A DNA stretch of 64,000 nucleotides from Deltaproteobacteria bacterium (GTDB taxonomy: Bacteria > Desulfobacterota > Syntrophia > Syntrophales > UBA2210), in the NCBI GenBank assembly GCA_016933965.1, contig JAFGTS010000014.1:43267-107266 (forward strand). The letters run 5' to 3'. Shown piece by piece: positions 46,113 to 57,046 of this stretch; the stretch's first letter is position 1, and every line of letters starts with the position of its first letter. The notes under the pieces are model-generated. The model ran no database searches, had not been told where the DNA came from, and saw only the letters and a program-made list of their open reading frames with translations. The translations under genes were made by a program, and so were the position numbers.

Positions 46113-47249
46113 ATGTATTTCGATGAAACACACGATGCCTTCAGAGATTCGATAAGACGCTTTGTCGACAAGGAAATCAACCCGAACATGGACGAATGGG
46201 AAGAGACGACGGCACCCCTGCACGACCTCTTCAAGAAGATGGGTGGTCTCGGATTTCTCGGTATCCGCTACGACCCGGCATACGGCGGACAGGGCCTTGA
46301 TTACTGGTTCGAGACGATACTGCTGGAAGAGATCGGCAACGTTCACGGCATGGGTGTGCCCACGGCGATCGCCGTTCAGACCAACATGGCGACACCGGCG
46401 ATCGACGCCTTTGGCAGCGAATATCTGAAAGAGACCTACCTGAAGCCCGCCATCGCCGGTGACATGGTCACCGCCATCGCCGTGACCGAACCCGACGCAG
46501 GGTCTGACGTCTTTGCCATCAAAACACGGGCCGTAAGAAAAGGTGACCACTATGAGTTGAACGGGTCGAAGACCTATATTACCAACGGGGTCCAGGCGGA
46601 TTTCCTGACATTGCTGGCACGAACAGGGGAAGGGGACGGATACCATTCCTTCGGTCTTTTTGTGGTTCCCACAAATCTTCCGGGGTTTGTCGTGAGCAAG
46701 AAACTCGATAAATTGGGCCTCAGAAGCAGCGACACGGCGGAGCTCTTCTTCGACAACGTCAAGGTTCCCGTCGAGAACATGATCGGCGAGGAAGGAGAAG
46801 GGTTTATTTACCAGATGAAACAGTTCCAGCACGAGCGGTTCGCCATATTGCCGGGGACCCATGTCGCCGTGAGGAACATGGTGAACATGACCGTCGATTA
46901 CCTGCGGCAGCGCATCGTCTTCGGGAAGCCGCTCATCACCAAGCAGGTCCTGAGACACCGATTGGCCGATTACCTGACGAAAAGCGAATGTCTCAAACAG
47001 CTGACATACCATATCGTCCGGATGAAGATGGAGGGTCGCGACGTGACCCGTGAAGTTTCCATGGGAAAACTGTTCGCGGGGCCGCTCATGTCCGAGGTTG
47101 CCGACGGATGCCTTCAGATGTTCGGTGGAATGGGATTCATGAACGAGACGAAGATCTCCCGGTATTACCGGGACGCCCGCATCATGTCGATCGGCGGCGG
47201 CGCCAACGAGGTCATGTCGGAAATTATAGCGCGCATCGAGGGTTTTTAG
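46113..47249 (+). CDS. Acyl-CoA dehydrogenase
   Basis: A 378-residue FAD-dependent dehydrogenase: VTEPDAGSDVFAIKTRA, ELNGSKTYITNGVQADF, and QMFGGMGFMNETKISRYYRDARIMSIGGGANEVM. The C-terminal site reads GGGANEV, without the YEG glutamate of medium-chain enzymes. The HERFAI helix may supply the base, as in isovaleryl-CoA or AtuD-type dehydrogenases. It fits a step that introduces the double bond before carboxylation. It lies 18 nt after the AtuA gene. Confidence 0.9.
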   Translation: MYFDETHDAFRDSIRRFVDKEINPNMDEWEETTAPLHDLFKKMGGLGFLGIRYDPAYGGQGLDYWFETILLEEIGNVHGMGVPTAIAVQTNMATPAIDAFGSEYLKETYLKPAIAGDMVTAIAVTEPDAGSDVFAIKTRAVRKGDHYELNGSKTYITNGVQADFLTLLARTGEGDGYHSFGLFVVPTNLPGFVVSKKLDKLGLRSSDTAELFFDNVKVPVENMIGEEGEGFIYQMKQFQHERFAILPGTHVAVRNMVNMTVDYLRQRIVFGKPLITKQVLRHRLADYLTKSECLKQLTYHIVRMKMEGRDVTREVSMGKLFAGPLMSEVADGCLQMFGGMGFMNETKISRYYRDARIMSIGGGANEVMSEIIARIEGF

Positions 47250-47256
47250 GATCACG

Positions 47257-47925
47257 ATGGGAAAAATGAAGGAACAGAACGGCACCCCGTCACGGAGCGC
47301 GCTGCGCAGGCAGCGTGAACGGGAGCAACGCCTGAAGACCATCCTTGCCGCCGCTGAAACGCTCTTCGGCCGGAAGGGATACCACCAGACGAGCATTGAA
47401 GAGATCGCCGACATGGCGGAAGTATCAACGGGTGCCGTATACTTCTATTTCAAGAACAAGGAGGACCTCCTCATCACGCTGATGCAGGATATCGGCTACG
47501 ACCTGCGGAAATTGCTCGGCGATGAGCTGCGGAAGGCGGAACTGTCCCTTGAGAGCCTCCGCAATATCGCCGTGGCGTTCCTGAATGATTTCTGCCTGCG
47601 GTATCCTGAGAAGATAACGATATTTTTCCGGGAATCCGTCGGTCAGAGCGCCGAGGTTGAAGAGCAGCGGAAAAAGCTCTTCATCAGACTGTCCTCTGAT
47701 ATCAGGGAGGCGGTAATCCGTATCGCTTCGGACCTGAACAGGGAGTTCGTTACCGACGCGTCCCCGGAACTCATTGCCGTCTGCATCGTCGGTATCTACG
47801 AACGCATCGCCTGCCATTACCTGCTCTGGCGGGGACATCCAGAGGACCTCGTCGATATTGCCGAGGAAACGGTATCCTTCATGCTGGGAGGTGTTACCAA
47901 TCTCTTTCGTTCCTATGACCGCTGA
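47257..47925 (+). CDS. TetR-family transcriptional regulator
   Basis: The helix-turn-helix is at residues about 24-70 (ILAAAETLFGRKGYHQTSIEEIADMAEVSTGAVYFYFKNKEDLL), the TetR consensus. The ligand domain from about residue 80 is not distinctive, but similar regulators (FadR, PsrA types) sense acyl-CoAs. It is the last gene of the carboxylase operon, 7 nt after the dehydrogenase. The palindrome at the operon promoter is its most likely binding site. Confidence 0.9.
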   Translation: MGKMKEQNGTPSRSALRRQREREQRLKTILAAAETLFGRKGYHQTSIEEIADMAEVSTGAVYFYFKNKEDLLITLMQDIGYDLRKLLGDELRKAELSLESLRNIAVAFLNDFCLRYPEKITIFFRESVGQSAEVEEQRKKLFIRLSSDIREAVIRIASDLNREFVTDASPELIAVCIVGIYERIACHYLLWRGHPEDLVDIAEETVSFMLGGVTNLFRSYDR

Positions 47926-47945
47926 ATAACCCCGCCCGGACGGTG

Positions 47946-49737
<1,792 letters not shown>

Positions 49738-49763
49738 TGGCTTCTTCTCCTTTGGTGCTTTCC

Positions 49764-50210
49764 TTATCCTTTTTCGATTCTCCCGTATTCCTGGATGACC
49801 AGGTAGATCCCGTGATCGAAAATACGGATCGTCTTGTTGATGGTCTCCACCGCCTGATGGTGCTCAACGGCGGTGAGAAACGGGGCCTGGAAATCGGCGT
49901 AGAGCCACATGTGCCGCCGCATCATTATGAGCGCGTAAACCGCCTCGTGAAGAGGGATCTTGTTTCCGTGCTGGGTCCGCGCGTAGGCCGTGAAATAGTC
50001 GCGTACTTCCGTGTAGGGTTTCTCGCTGTGATAGATCCGCTCCAGTTTCTTGTAAAAGCCGATCGCGTTCTGCCGGCACTTTTCCTGTGGGACCCGGTGG
50101 TAAGACGGGGTCCTCGGGTTGCTTCTCACGGCGTTGCACCACTGGGTGGCGATCTCGTCACGGTGGGCTTCAAGAATGTTGATGAGCCTGTCGGCAAATA
50201 CCTGTTTCAT
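49764..50210 (-). CDS. RsbRD N-terminal-domain-like protein
   Basis: A 148-residue helical protein. The pattern NPRTPSYHRV, YFTAYARTQHGNKIPLHEAVYALIMMRRHMW resembles the RsbRD N-terminal domain (PF14361-like), a globin-like sensor module found in histidine kinases and stressosome proteins. It has no attached output domain. Set between DUF61 and subunit H genes in the same operon, it could be a small regulator or sensor of the V-ATPase. That role is inference only. Confidence 0.6.
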   Translation of the reverse strand: MKQVFADRLINILEAHRDEIATQWCNAVRSNPRTPSYHRVPQEKCRQNAIGFYKKLERIYHSEKPYTEVRDYFTAYARTQHGNKIPLHEAVYALIMMRRHMWLYADFQAPFLTAVEHHQAVETINKTIRIFDHGIYLVIQEYGRIEKG

Positions 50211-50231
50211 AACGCACCTCGCTGCGTCATC

Positions 50232-50645
50232 TCAAAGAAAAACATACTGGGTCGTCGTCTTCAGGACCCGCCTCACCACGTTTACCTGGGGGCGGAAAAT
50301 GATGATCCTGTCGTCGCCGCGGGGCAGCGCCATGTCCAGCACCGCTTCAAGGACCTTGATTTCCAGGCCTTCCCGGGACCGTATGACGACACCCCCCTGG
50401 TCCGACGATACCTCCAAGAGGATCGGCAGCATCAGAAGCTGCTGTTCATCTTCACTGAGAATTCCCGCCAGGAAATGGAGCTCCTTTTTTTTGAACAGAT
50501 GCCTGCTGCCGTCGCCGCACACGACATGCGGACGTTCTTCATGTAAGAGAGCGTCCAGAGACTTCCGCGCCCTTGGAAGATGGGCATTGATCGATCTGAG
50601 TTCCCCCACCAGGTAATCGGGGAATAGCTTTTCGGAAGACGCCAT
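50232..50645 (-). CDS. DUF61/UPF0216-like protein
   Basis: A 137-residue protein whose pattern INAHLPRARKSLDALLHEERPHVVCGDGS, KKKELHFLAGIL and LMLPILLEVS matches UPF0216 (DUF61), a family known mainly from archaea with no known function. It overlaps the subunit D stop by 1 nt (TGATG), so it is translated with the ATPase genes. An archaeal-type companion gene fits an archaeal origin of the whole operon. Confidence 0.7.
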   Translation of the reverse strand: MASSEKLFPDYLVGELRSINAHLPRARKSLDALLHEERPHVVCGDGSRHLFKKKELHFLAGILSEDEQQLLMLPILLEVSSDQGGVVIRSREGLEIKVLEAVLDMALPRGDDRIIIFRPQVNVVRRVLKTTTQYVFL

Positions 50646-51295
50646 CAGTACGCGAAAGCCTCTCTCTTTTCTATCAGAAGCTTGACGTGTTTCAACCGCG
50701 CCACTTCCTCGCGGTCCCGCTCCTCGAACTTCATGTTCAGGTATTTGATGGTCTCGCCGAGGCCGGGGATCACGATATATTCCAACGCGTTGTTGATCCG
50801 TTTCACCTTGTTTATCTCAGCGCCGAGGAGCTCCAGGGCGCTTTCGAGTTCCGCCAGTTCGACCGTAGTGGCGAGGCAGCGCTGCGCCAGTTCGGTGCTT
50901 TTATCCAGGAGCGACGACGTGTCCGTCATGGGCCGCTGCCGGGCATGCACGTGCTCGGTCTTCTCGATTTCAAAAAGCGGTATCCTGACGCCCGCCACGT
51001 TCCGTATGCCGGCCGTTATTTCGATGATCCGTCCCGGGACCAGAAGCTCCTTCTCTATCTGGAAATCACCGTGGTATCCCGTCGCGATGGAAAGGGCCTT
51101 GTACGCTTCGGCATACTCGGCGAGGAGCCGCTCCTTGACCACGGCGCATTCCTTGACGGTCTGGAGAAATTCCATCACCAGGATGGAAAGACGGTCCTTG
51201 ACGATCTTCTGTATCCTGGTGGCCAGCTTGAGCCGCCGTTTCAGCCTCGCCAGTTCGATCTTCGTCGGTCGCGTGACCTGAACTTTCGTCGCCAT
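50645..51295 (-). CDS. atpD: V-type ATPase subunit D
   Basis: The 216-residue central rotor subunit, with a long N-terminal helix (TRPTKIELARLKRRLKLA) and a C-terminal helix (RRINNALEYIVIPGLGETIKYL), the pattern of V/A-ATPase subunit D. It couples ATP hydrolysis in A3B3 to rotation of the K ring. It starts 4 nt after the subunit B stop. Confidence 0.93.
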   Translation of the reverse strand: MATKVQVTRPTKIELARLKRRLKLATRIQKIVKDRLSILVMEFLQTVKECAVVKERLLAEYAEAYKALSIATGYHGDFQIEKELLVPGRIIEITAGIRNVAGVRIPLFEIEKTEHVHARQRPMTDTSSLLDKSTELAQRCLATTVELAELESALELLGAEINKVKRINNALEYIVIPGLGETIKYLNMKFEERDREEVARLKHVKLLIEKREAFAY

Positions 51296-51299
51296 ATCG

Positions 51300-52703
51300 T
51301 CACTCGGTAGCCTTCTTTTCCGGCAGATATTTCCGGATGTACTCTTCCTGTATCAGTTTGAGGTCCTCCCGGGGAAGCATGGAAAAGATGTTCCAGGCGA
51401 TACCCAGGGTGTCCTCGACACTGCGCCGTTCGAACTGGTTCTGGGATATGAACTCCCGTTCAAACCGGTCGGCCGCTTCGAGATATATCTTGTCCCTGTC
51501 GCTCAGCGCCTCGGAGCCGATGACCGTCGAGATCTCACGCAGGTAGTTTCCCTCGGCATAGGCCGAATAGGACTGCATGAACACATTGTTGTGGTCTTCC
51601 CGCGTGTTTCCCTCACCGATCCCTTCCTTCATCATTCGCGACAGGGAGAGGAACACGTCAATGGGAGGATAGATCCTTTTCCGCTCCAGTGAACGGGACA
51701 GAACGATCTGTCCCTCCGTGATATAGCCTGTCAGGTCGGCGATAGGATGGGTGATATCATCATCGGGCATGGTCAGGATCGGGAGGATCGTGACGGAGCC
51801 CTCCTTCCCGGCGATCCTGCCGGCCCGCTCGTACAGGGAGGCCAGGTCCGTGTACATGTATCCGGGATAGCCACGCCTGCTGGGTATCTCACCGCGCATG
51901 GCCGCCAGTTCGCGAAGAGCGTCACAGTAATTCGTTATGTCCGTGAGAATGACGAGAACGTGCAGGTCCAGTTCCCAGGCCAGGTATTCCGCCGCCGTGA
52001 GGGCCAGCCGCGGCGTCGAAAGGCGCTCGATGACCGGGGACGACGCCGTGTTTATGAATCCCACGGCCCTGCTGAGCGCGCCCGTTTCTTCGAGGTTGGA
52101 GATGAAGTACGCGGCGTCATCGTAACTGACGCCGATGGCGGCGAAGACGATGGCGAATTCCTCGGCTTTCCCTTTCAGCGCCGCCTGCCGCACGATCTGA
52201 GCCGCGATCTTGTTGTGAGGGAGGCCGGAGCCGCTGAATATGGGAAGCTTCTGTCCCCTGACGAGAACGTTCAGGCCGTCCATGGCGGATATCCCCGTTT
52301 CGATGAATTCAGCCGGCGGCATACGTGACGCGGGGTTAGCCGGAATGCCGTTGATATCAACGTAATTGTCCGAGATGATCGCCGGTCCTCCGTCAATGGG
52401 GTTTCCGCTGCCGTCGAAGATTCGTCCCAGGAGGTCCGGGGATACGGGAAGCTTCAGCGTTTCGCCCTTGTACCGCACTTTGCTGTTAAGGAGGTCCACC
52501 TCACTGACACCGCCGAAGACCTGGACGACCGTCATGATCTTGCCGACTTCAATGACCTGTCCCGTTCTCGTTTCCCCCGTACCGAGCTCCACCTCAACGA
52601 TCTCGTTGAACCGGATGCCGGGTATGCTTTCGATCATGAGAAGGGACCGTCTGGCCGTGCTGATCGCCTTTGTCTGTCGCGTGAAAAGCTGCAGGGCTTC
52701 CAT
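51300..52703 (-). CDS. atpB: V-type ATPase subunit B (non-catalytic)
   Basis: The 467-residue regulatory subunit: GLNVLVRGQKLPIFSGSGLPHNKIAAQI, a region where the catalytic P-loop is missing as expected for B, plus TDITNYCDALRELA and RRGYPGYMYTDLASLYERAG. It alternates with subunit A in the A3B3 head. The start overlaps the A stop codon by one base (TAATG) behind AAGGAGG. Confidence 0.95.
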   Translation of the reverse strand: MEALQLFTRQTKAISTARRSLLMIESIPGIRFNEIVEVELGTGETRTGQVIEVGKIMTVVQVFGGVSEVDLLNSKVRYKGETLKLPVSPDLLGRIFDGSGNPIDGGPAIISDNYVDINGIPANPASRMPPAEFIETGISAMDGLNVLVRGQKLPIFSGSGLPHNKIAAQIVRQAALKGKAEEFAIVFAAIGVSYDDAAYFISNLEETGALSRAVGFINTASSPVIERLSTPRLALTAAEYLAWELDLHVLVILTDITNYCDALRELAAMRGEIPSRRGYPGYMYTDLASLYERAGRIAGKEGSVTILPILTMPDDDITHPIADLTGYITEGQIVLSRSLERKRIYPPIDVFLSLSRMMKEGIGEGNTREDHNNVFMQSYSAYAEGNYLREISTVIGSEALSDRDKIYLEAADRFEREFISQNQFERRSVEDTLGIAWNIFSMLPREDLKLIQEEYIRKYLPEKKATE

Positions 52704-54454
52704 TACACGCCTCCTTCCTGGGTGATGGCCATCTTTTCCATTTCATCCCAGATGCCTTTCATATAGGCCTTGAATTCATCATGGGGAACATCCTTCATGC
52801 GCGAGATCCTCTGCACCAGCTTGAGTTGCGACATCTCGTTGACCAGCATTCCTGATTCAGCGAGTTCCTTTGCCAGGTCATAGAACTTGATGATGGTGCT
52901 CAGCATCATGTGTGAACGTTCCGGAGGCGAGTAGGTGTCCACCGGGTGATAGGCGCTCTGCATGAGAAAATCCTCCCGGATCATGCGCGCTATGAGGAGC
53001 AGAAGCTTGTCGTCCTCGGGCAGTGCCTCGGGACCCACGAGCCTGACTATCTCTTCGAGTTCAGCTTCGTTCTGCAGGATGATGAGCGATCTGTTCCGCA
53101 CATCGGTGTAATCGGGACTGACCTTGTTCCACCATTTGTCGACCGATTCGGCGTAGAGGCTGTAACTCTGGAGCCAGTTGATGGTCGGAAAATGGCGCTT
53201 GTTGGCCAGGGCCACGTCCAGGGAATAGAGGGCGTCGATGATGCGCAGCGTCGCCTGTGTGACGGGTTCGCTGAAGTCCGCGCCGGGAGGGCTGACGGAA
53301 CCGATAACCGTGGCCGAACCCATGCGGTCCGGTTTCCCGATGCACTCGACGCGCCCGGAACGTTCGTAGAAACTTGAGAGCCGGGAACCGAGATAGGTGG
53401 GGAATCCCTCTTCGCCGGGTGTTTCCTCAAGCCGGGCGCCGATCTCCCTCATCGCCTCGGCCCAGCGGGAGGTGGAGTCGGCCACCAGCAGGACGTCGTA
53501 TCCCATATCCCGAAAGTATTCTGCCATGGTAATCCCGAGATAGATGCTGATCTCCCGGGCGACAACGGGCATGTTCGATGTGTTGGCGATGAATATCTCC
53601 TTTTCCTGGAGCAACCGGTCCGTGGCGGGGTCCCTGAGTTTTTTGAAGCTGTACAGAACGTCGGCCATCTCGTTTCCACGCTCACCGCAGCCCACGTAGA
53701 TATTGAGGTGTGTCTGCGACCATCGGGCCATCTGCTGGAGGTTGACCGTTTTCCCCGTGCCGAACCCGCCCGGAATGGCAGCCTTGCCTCCCAGGGCGAG
53801 GGGAAAAAGGTAATCGATGATCCGTGTTCCCGTGACGAGCAGGTCTTCGGGGTCGAAGCGTTTCTTGTAAATGCGGGGTTTTCGCGCCGGCCACCGCTGC
53901 ATCATTGTCAAGGGCCGTTTCGAGCCGTTATGCTCGATGGTGGCCACGGCGTCCTTGACCGTATAATCGCCTTCGGCGATCTCGGTGATGGTTCCCTGTA
54001 CCCCTATAGGGACCATGACCCTGTGCTCGATGAGGCCCGTCTCGGGGACCGTGCCGATGATGTCGCCTTCACTCACCGGATCGCCGACCTTGACGGTGGG
54101 AGTGAAATGCCACTTTGTTTCGCGGTCCAGGGCGGCGGTACGCGCCCCCCGGAGGAGAAAGTCTCCGATGTCGTCCTTCATGGTTACAAGGGAGCGCTGA
54201 ACGCCGTCATAGATGTTGCCGACGATCCCCGGTCCGAGTTCGACCATCAGAATTTCTCCGGTCCCCTCGACGGGCTCGCCCACCCGAAGTCCCGTGGTGT
54301 CCTCATATACCTGAATGACCGCCTTGTCCTGTTCAAGGCCGATGATCTCACCCGTGAGCCGTTCGTCTCCCACATCGACGACTTCGTATACCTGTGATCC
54401 CCTCATATCATCAGCGATTACGACAGGCCCCGATACTCTCCAGATTTTCCCCAT
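52703..54454 (-). CDS. atpA: V-type ATPase subunit A (catalytic)
   Basis: The catalytic subunit, about 583 residues, has the nonhomologous insert and the P-loop GGFGTGKTVNLQQMARW, SDSTSRWAEA-like ADSTSRWAEAMREI and YLGSRLSSFYERSGRVECI. The P-loop reads GGFGTGKT where many members read GPFGSGKT. I prefer the Met 2 codons after the first ATG (54460) because GAGG is then 7 nt upstream. It hydrolyses or makes ATP depending on conditions. A 97-nt gap separates it from subunit F. Confidence 0.95.
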   Translation of the reverse strand: MGKIWRVSGPVVIADDMRGSQVYEVVDVGDERLTGEIIGLEQDKAVIQVYEDTTGLRVGEPVEGTGEILMVELGPGIVGNIYDGVQRSLVTMKDDIGDFLLRGARTAALDRETKWHFTPTVKVGDPVSEGDIIGTVPETGLIEHRVMVPIGVQGTITEIAEGDYTVKDAVATIEHNGSKRPLTMMQRWPARKPRIYKKRFDPEDLLVTGTRIIDYLFPLALGGKAAIPGGFGTGKTVNLQQMARWSQTHLNIYVGCGERGNEMADVLYSFKKLRDPATDRLLQEKEIFIANTSNMPVVAREISIYLGITMAEYFRDMGYDVLLVADSTSRWAEAMREIGARLEETPGEEGFPTYLGSRLSSFYERSGRVECIGKPDRMGSATVIGSVSPPGADFSEPVTQATLRIIDALYSLDVALANKRHFPTINWLQSYSLYAESVDKWWNKVSPDYTDVRNRSLIILQNEAELEEIVRLVGPEALPEDDKLLLLIARMIREDFLMQSAYHPVDTYSPPERSHMMLSTIIKFYDLAKELAESGMLVNEMSQLKLVQRISRMKDVPHDEFKAYMKGIWDEMEKMAITQEGGV

Positions 54455-54551
54455 GGTCATGCCTCGCTTCGGTAATTTTATTGTTCTCTATACCAGCACC
54501 GGGTGGTCAATCCCGCCCGGAATATTGTTACTCTCGGCAGTCTCCCGGAAT

Positions 54552-54908
54552 TCATATCTCGATATTGAATCCGATCATCCGCCGCGTATAGGCCTTGTAG
54601 TATTCCTTCACATTCTCCGGTTCCGCCGCGTAGGAGGACGGTGTCGCGACGACGACGGTGGTAATCCGCTTTTTCTTCCTCATGTCTCTCACCATGTCGT
54701 CAACATGCTCCTGCCAGGTCTCGGGAATGATAATGAGTGCGATCTCACTGTCGCCGGCGAAGTCCTTCAGAGCCTTTCTCAACATGTCCCTGAAGTCCCG
54801 GTCGTTCTCGTCAAGCACCCGGTACCGGGTGACCCCGGCCAGCCGCATGAGGGTCGACTGATCCGCGTTCCCGATGACCCCGATGTTCAGTGTGTCCTGT
54901 CCGTTCAT
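54552..54908 (-). CDS. V-type ATPase subunit F
   Basis: A 118-residue Rossmann-like protein with IGVIGNADQSTLMRLAGVTRYRV and ALIIIPETWQEHVDDMVRDMR, the subunit F (NtpG/AtpF) pattern. It joins subunit D in the central shaft. It overlaps the end of the subunit C gene by ATGA. Confidence 0.85.
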   Translation of the reverse strand: MNGQDTLNIGVIGNADQSTLMRLAGVTRYRVLDENDRDFRDMLRKALKDFAGDSEIALIIIPETWQEHVDDMVRDMRKKKRITTVVVATPSSYAAEPENVKEYYKAYTRRMIGFNIEI

Positions 54909-55948
54909 AATGCCGTCACCAGATAGTCCCGTATTTCCGATGGGGCGATCCCCTCTGAGACCGATTTCAGAATAAGCCGCAGATTCCGGATCTCTATTTC
55001 ACGAAGATAGAGATACCAGTAAAGGTTGCAGGGGGACATGGCCCGCGGAGAGAGAATATTTCTCAGCAAGCGGTACTTGTGTTTTTCGATGACCCTGTCA
55101 ACGACGGTTATGGATTTTTCCTTGTCATAGGAGCGCATGATCTCAAGGGCCGTCTGGTTGTATTCCGAGCCTTCCAGTTTTCCCGGAAGTTCCTGTGCCT
55201 TCAGGGAAAAGAGCTCACGGATGTCCGCCTCGAAAAAGGAGTGCCCGCCTGGAAGGATGAAATCGACGACGGGTACCGTTTCTTCCCGGAGGACGGTTCT
55301 GAAAACGGCCTGGAGATTGGTCAGGTCAGTCATGATTCGCAATGCCGTGCCGAGAACCCTGCCGTCGCTCATGGCCGCCATGGTCTCCAGCAGGGTCTTC
55401 ATGTAGTGCCGGTCGAGCCTGAACTCGATTTCGAAATTCGACCGCGGGTCGTTTTCTTTCAGGTCTCTCACGATCGACAGGTAGCCGTGAAGCCCGCATT
55501 TTTCGAGGATGTCCCTGATCGTGTCAGGCGTGTCCGCGTCCACCAGCAGCTCAAGGAACCCGTTTTCATACAGCGTTCCCAGGGGGATCATCGGTGGTGT
55601 TTCATCGGTGAGTTTTCCCCGCAGGGCCGCTTTCAGGTTCGCCACGTCGAATTTTTCCTTGTAGCGGGTGAGCATGACCGACATGTCCCGGGGCAGGGGA
55701 AATCGCTCGAGCTTCTCCATGCAACCCGCCAGGTAGGTCCAGAGACACGCCTCGGCTTCCGTGAAGTTCCTGATCGGCTGGTTCAGGAGAAATTCCCCGA
55801 TGTCGGTGTCCCGGATGTTTTCCAGGGCGTCCTGCACGGTCGATGCCCGCTGGAGCATGGCATCGATGTGGTCGGGGCCGATCCCCCGTGCGTCCTTTGC
55901 CTTCAGGTAGGCCGATGTGAATGCGTAACGGATGCTGACAAGGTTCAC
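54905..55948 (-). CDS. V-type ATPase subunit C (AC39/V0D type)
   Basis: The 347-residue helical protein has the repeated three-helix pattern of the AC39 family (SIRYAFTSAYLKAKDARGIG, LRNILSPRAMSPCNLYWYLYLREIEIRNLRLIL). It connects the central shaft to the proteolipid ring. I choose the GTG at 55948 (8 nt after GGGAG and 4 nt after subunit E) over a TTG 15 nt upstream that overlaps E. Confidence 0.88.
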   Translation of the reverse strand: MNLVSIRYAFTSAYLKAKDARGIGPDHIDAMLQRASTVQDALENIRDTDIGEFLLNQPIRNFTEAEACLWTYLAGCMEKLERFPLPRDMSVMLTRYKEKFDVANLKAALRGKLTDETPPMIPLGTLYENGFLELLVDADTPDTIRDILEKCGLHGYLSIVRDLKENDPRSNFEIEFRLDRHYMKTLLETMAAMSDGRVLGTALRIMTDLTNLQAVFRTVLREETVPVVDFILPGGHSFFEADIRELFSLKAQELPGKLEGSEYNQTALEIMRSYDKEKSITVVDRVIEKHKYRLLRNILSPRAMSPCNLYWYLYLREIEIRNLRLILKSVSEGIAPSEIRDYLVTAL

Positions 55949-55952
55949 GGTA

Positions 55953-56540
55953 TCAACTCCCAAAGAGTTTCTTGCCGACCTCTGGCAGGATCTTCGGCAT
56001 CAGCATTTCCAGCCTCATGTCAAAGGTGTTGTCGATACTGACCATTCCGTCCAGTGTCTCGATCATCACGCCGCCGAGCATGTCCGATTCCTTGACTTCG
56101 GTGATCTTCTGTCCGAGGCCGTTCTCTTCGGCCACCACTTCCTTGATGGAGTTCAGGTCCTTGGATGCCGCGAGGACCCTGAGGGTATCATCGGAGCCGA
56201 AGGCTTCGAGGGACTCCCGTATCAGGTGGAGCAGGATCTTCCTGTCCGTTGCCTTGCCGGACAGTTCCTTTTTGACGCGCTCCACGATCTGTTTGATGAT
56301 CTCGTCCTTTTCACGCAGGATCTGCTGCCGGGCCTGCAGGGACGCCTGGGCATGCATTTTCGCCTCTTCGCGCCGCGCTTCGCCGATAATCTTCTTCTGG
56401 GCCTCCTTGAGCTTTTCCTCTTTCTGTCCCCTGGCGCGCGATATGATCTCGCCCGCCCTCGATTCGGCATCCTTTATGATCGCTTCCGCCTCGCCACGCG
56501 CCTTTTTCAGGATGGCTTCTCTGATGTTATCGGATTCCAT
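55953..56540 (-). CDS. V-type ATPase subunit E
   Basis: The 195-residue stalk subunit has a long charged coiled coil (residues 1-90, rich in E/K/R/A) and a C-terminal alpha/beta domain (LEAFGSDDTLRVLAASKDL, GGVMIETLDGMVSIDNTFDMRLE). It forms the peripheral stalk with subunit H. I choose the ATG at 56540, 8 nt after GGAAGGG, over the GTG 9 nt upstream. Confidence 0.9.
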   Translation of the reverse strand: MESDNIREAILKKARGEAEAIIKDAESRAGEIISRARGQKEEKLKEAQKKIIGEARREEAKMHAQASLQARQQILREKDEIIKQIVERVKKELSGKATDRKILLHLIRESLEAFGSDDTLRVLAASKDLNSIKEVVAEENGLGQKITEVKESDMLGGVMIETLDGMVSIDNTFDMRLEMLMPKILPEVGKKLFGS

Positions 56541-56559
56541 ATCTCTCACCCTTCCCGGT

Positions 56560-57030
56560 TCACATAAGCTTGAGGATACTCAGTGCCATGATGGTAAAGA
56601 CCAGGCCGAGAACACCGATCAACTCGACGAACACGGCGAGCATCATTGATGCCGTCAGGATCCGGCCCTTTGTTTTCGGAAGGAGAGCGATACCCGAGGA
56701 GCACACGGCACCCTGGTATATGGCCGAGAAGAATTCTGCGAACCCTGCCATGATCCCGATGGCCAGGACCCCCATTCCGCCGCCGAGCCCCGCCACGTCT
56801 ATTTTCGCGAGGACAACGGTCAGAATAATGATAAGAATGATCAAGCCGTAAAAGCTCTGCGTCATCGGCATCGATGCCAGGACGATAACGTTCCTGAGCT
56901 GGCCCGAATCTTCCGATAACGTCGCCAGTCCGGCAGATGCGGCCATGGCGATGCCGATTGCCGATCCGACCAGGCCCCCTATCAGTGCTATCGCACCACC
57001 GATCGTTGCCAAGGCTTGCAGTTCAGTCAT
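56560..57030 (-). CDS. V-type ATPase proteolipid subunit K
   Basis: A 156-residue protein with two fused hairpins (four membrane helices), the NtpK form. The ion-binding Glu is in VFVELIGVLGL (second hairpin). MPMTQSFYGL supplies Thr and Gln, and AIYQGAVCSSGIALL supplies another Gln. In Enterococcus hirae NtpK the same set (Thr64, Gln65, Gln110, Glu139) coordinates Na+. Only one carboxylate per two hairpins is present, the 'V-type' low-ratio design. Confidence 0.93.
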   Translation of the reverse strand: MTELQALATIGGAIALIGGLVGSAIGIAMAASAGLATLSEDSGQLRNVIVLASMPMTQSFYGLIILIIILTVVLAKIDVAGLGGGMGVLAIGIMAGFAEFFSAIYQGAVCSSGIALLPKTKGRILTASMMLAVFVELIGVLGLVFTIMALSILKLM

Positions 57031-57046
57031 ATTTTTTCACCTCTCT

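Noticed and set aside
45783..47414. A 543-codon minus-strand open frame opposite the AtuA and acyl-CoA dehydrogenase genes
   Set aside because: It has no ribosome binding site and mirrors the coding strand's codon bias; the plus-strand genes have clear family motifs.
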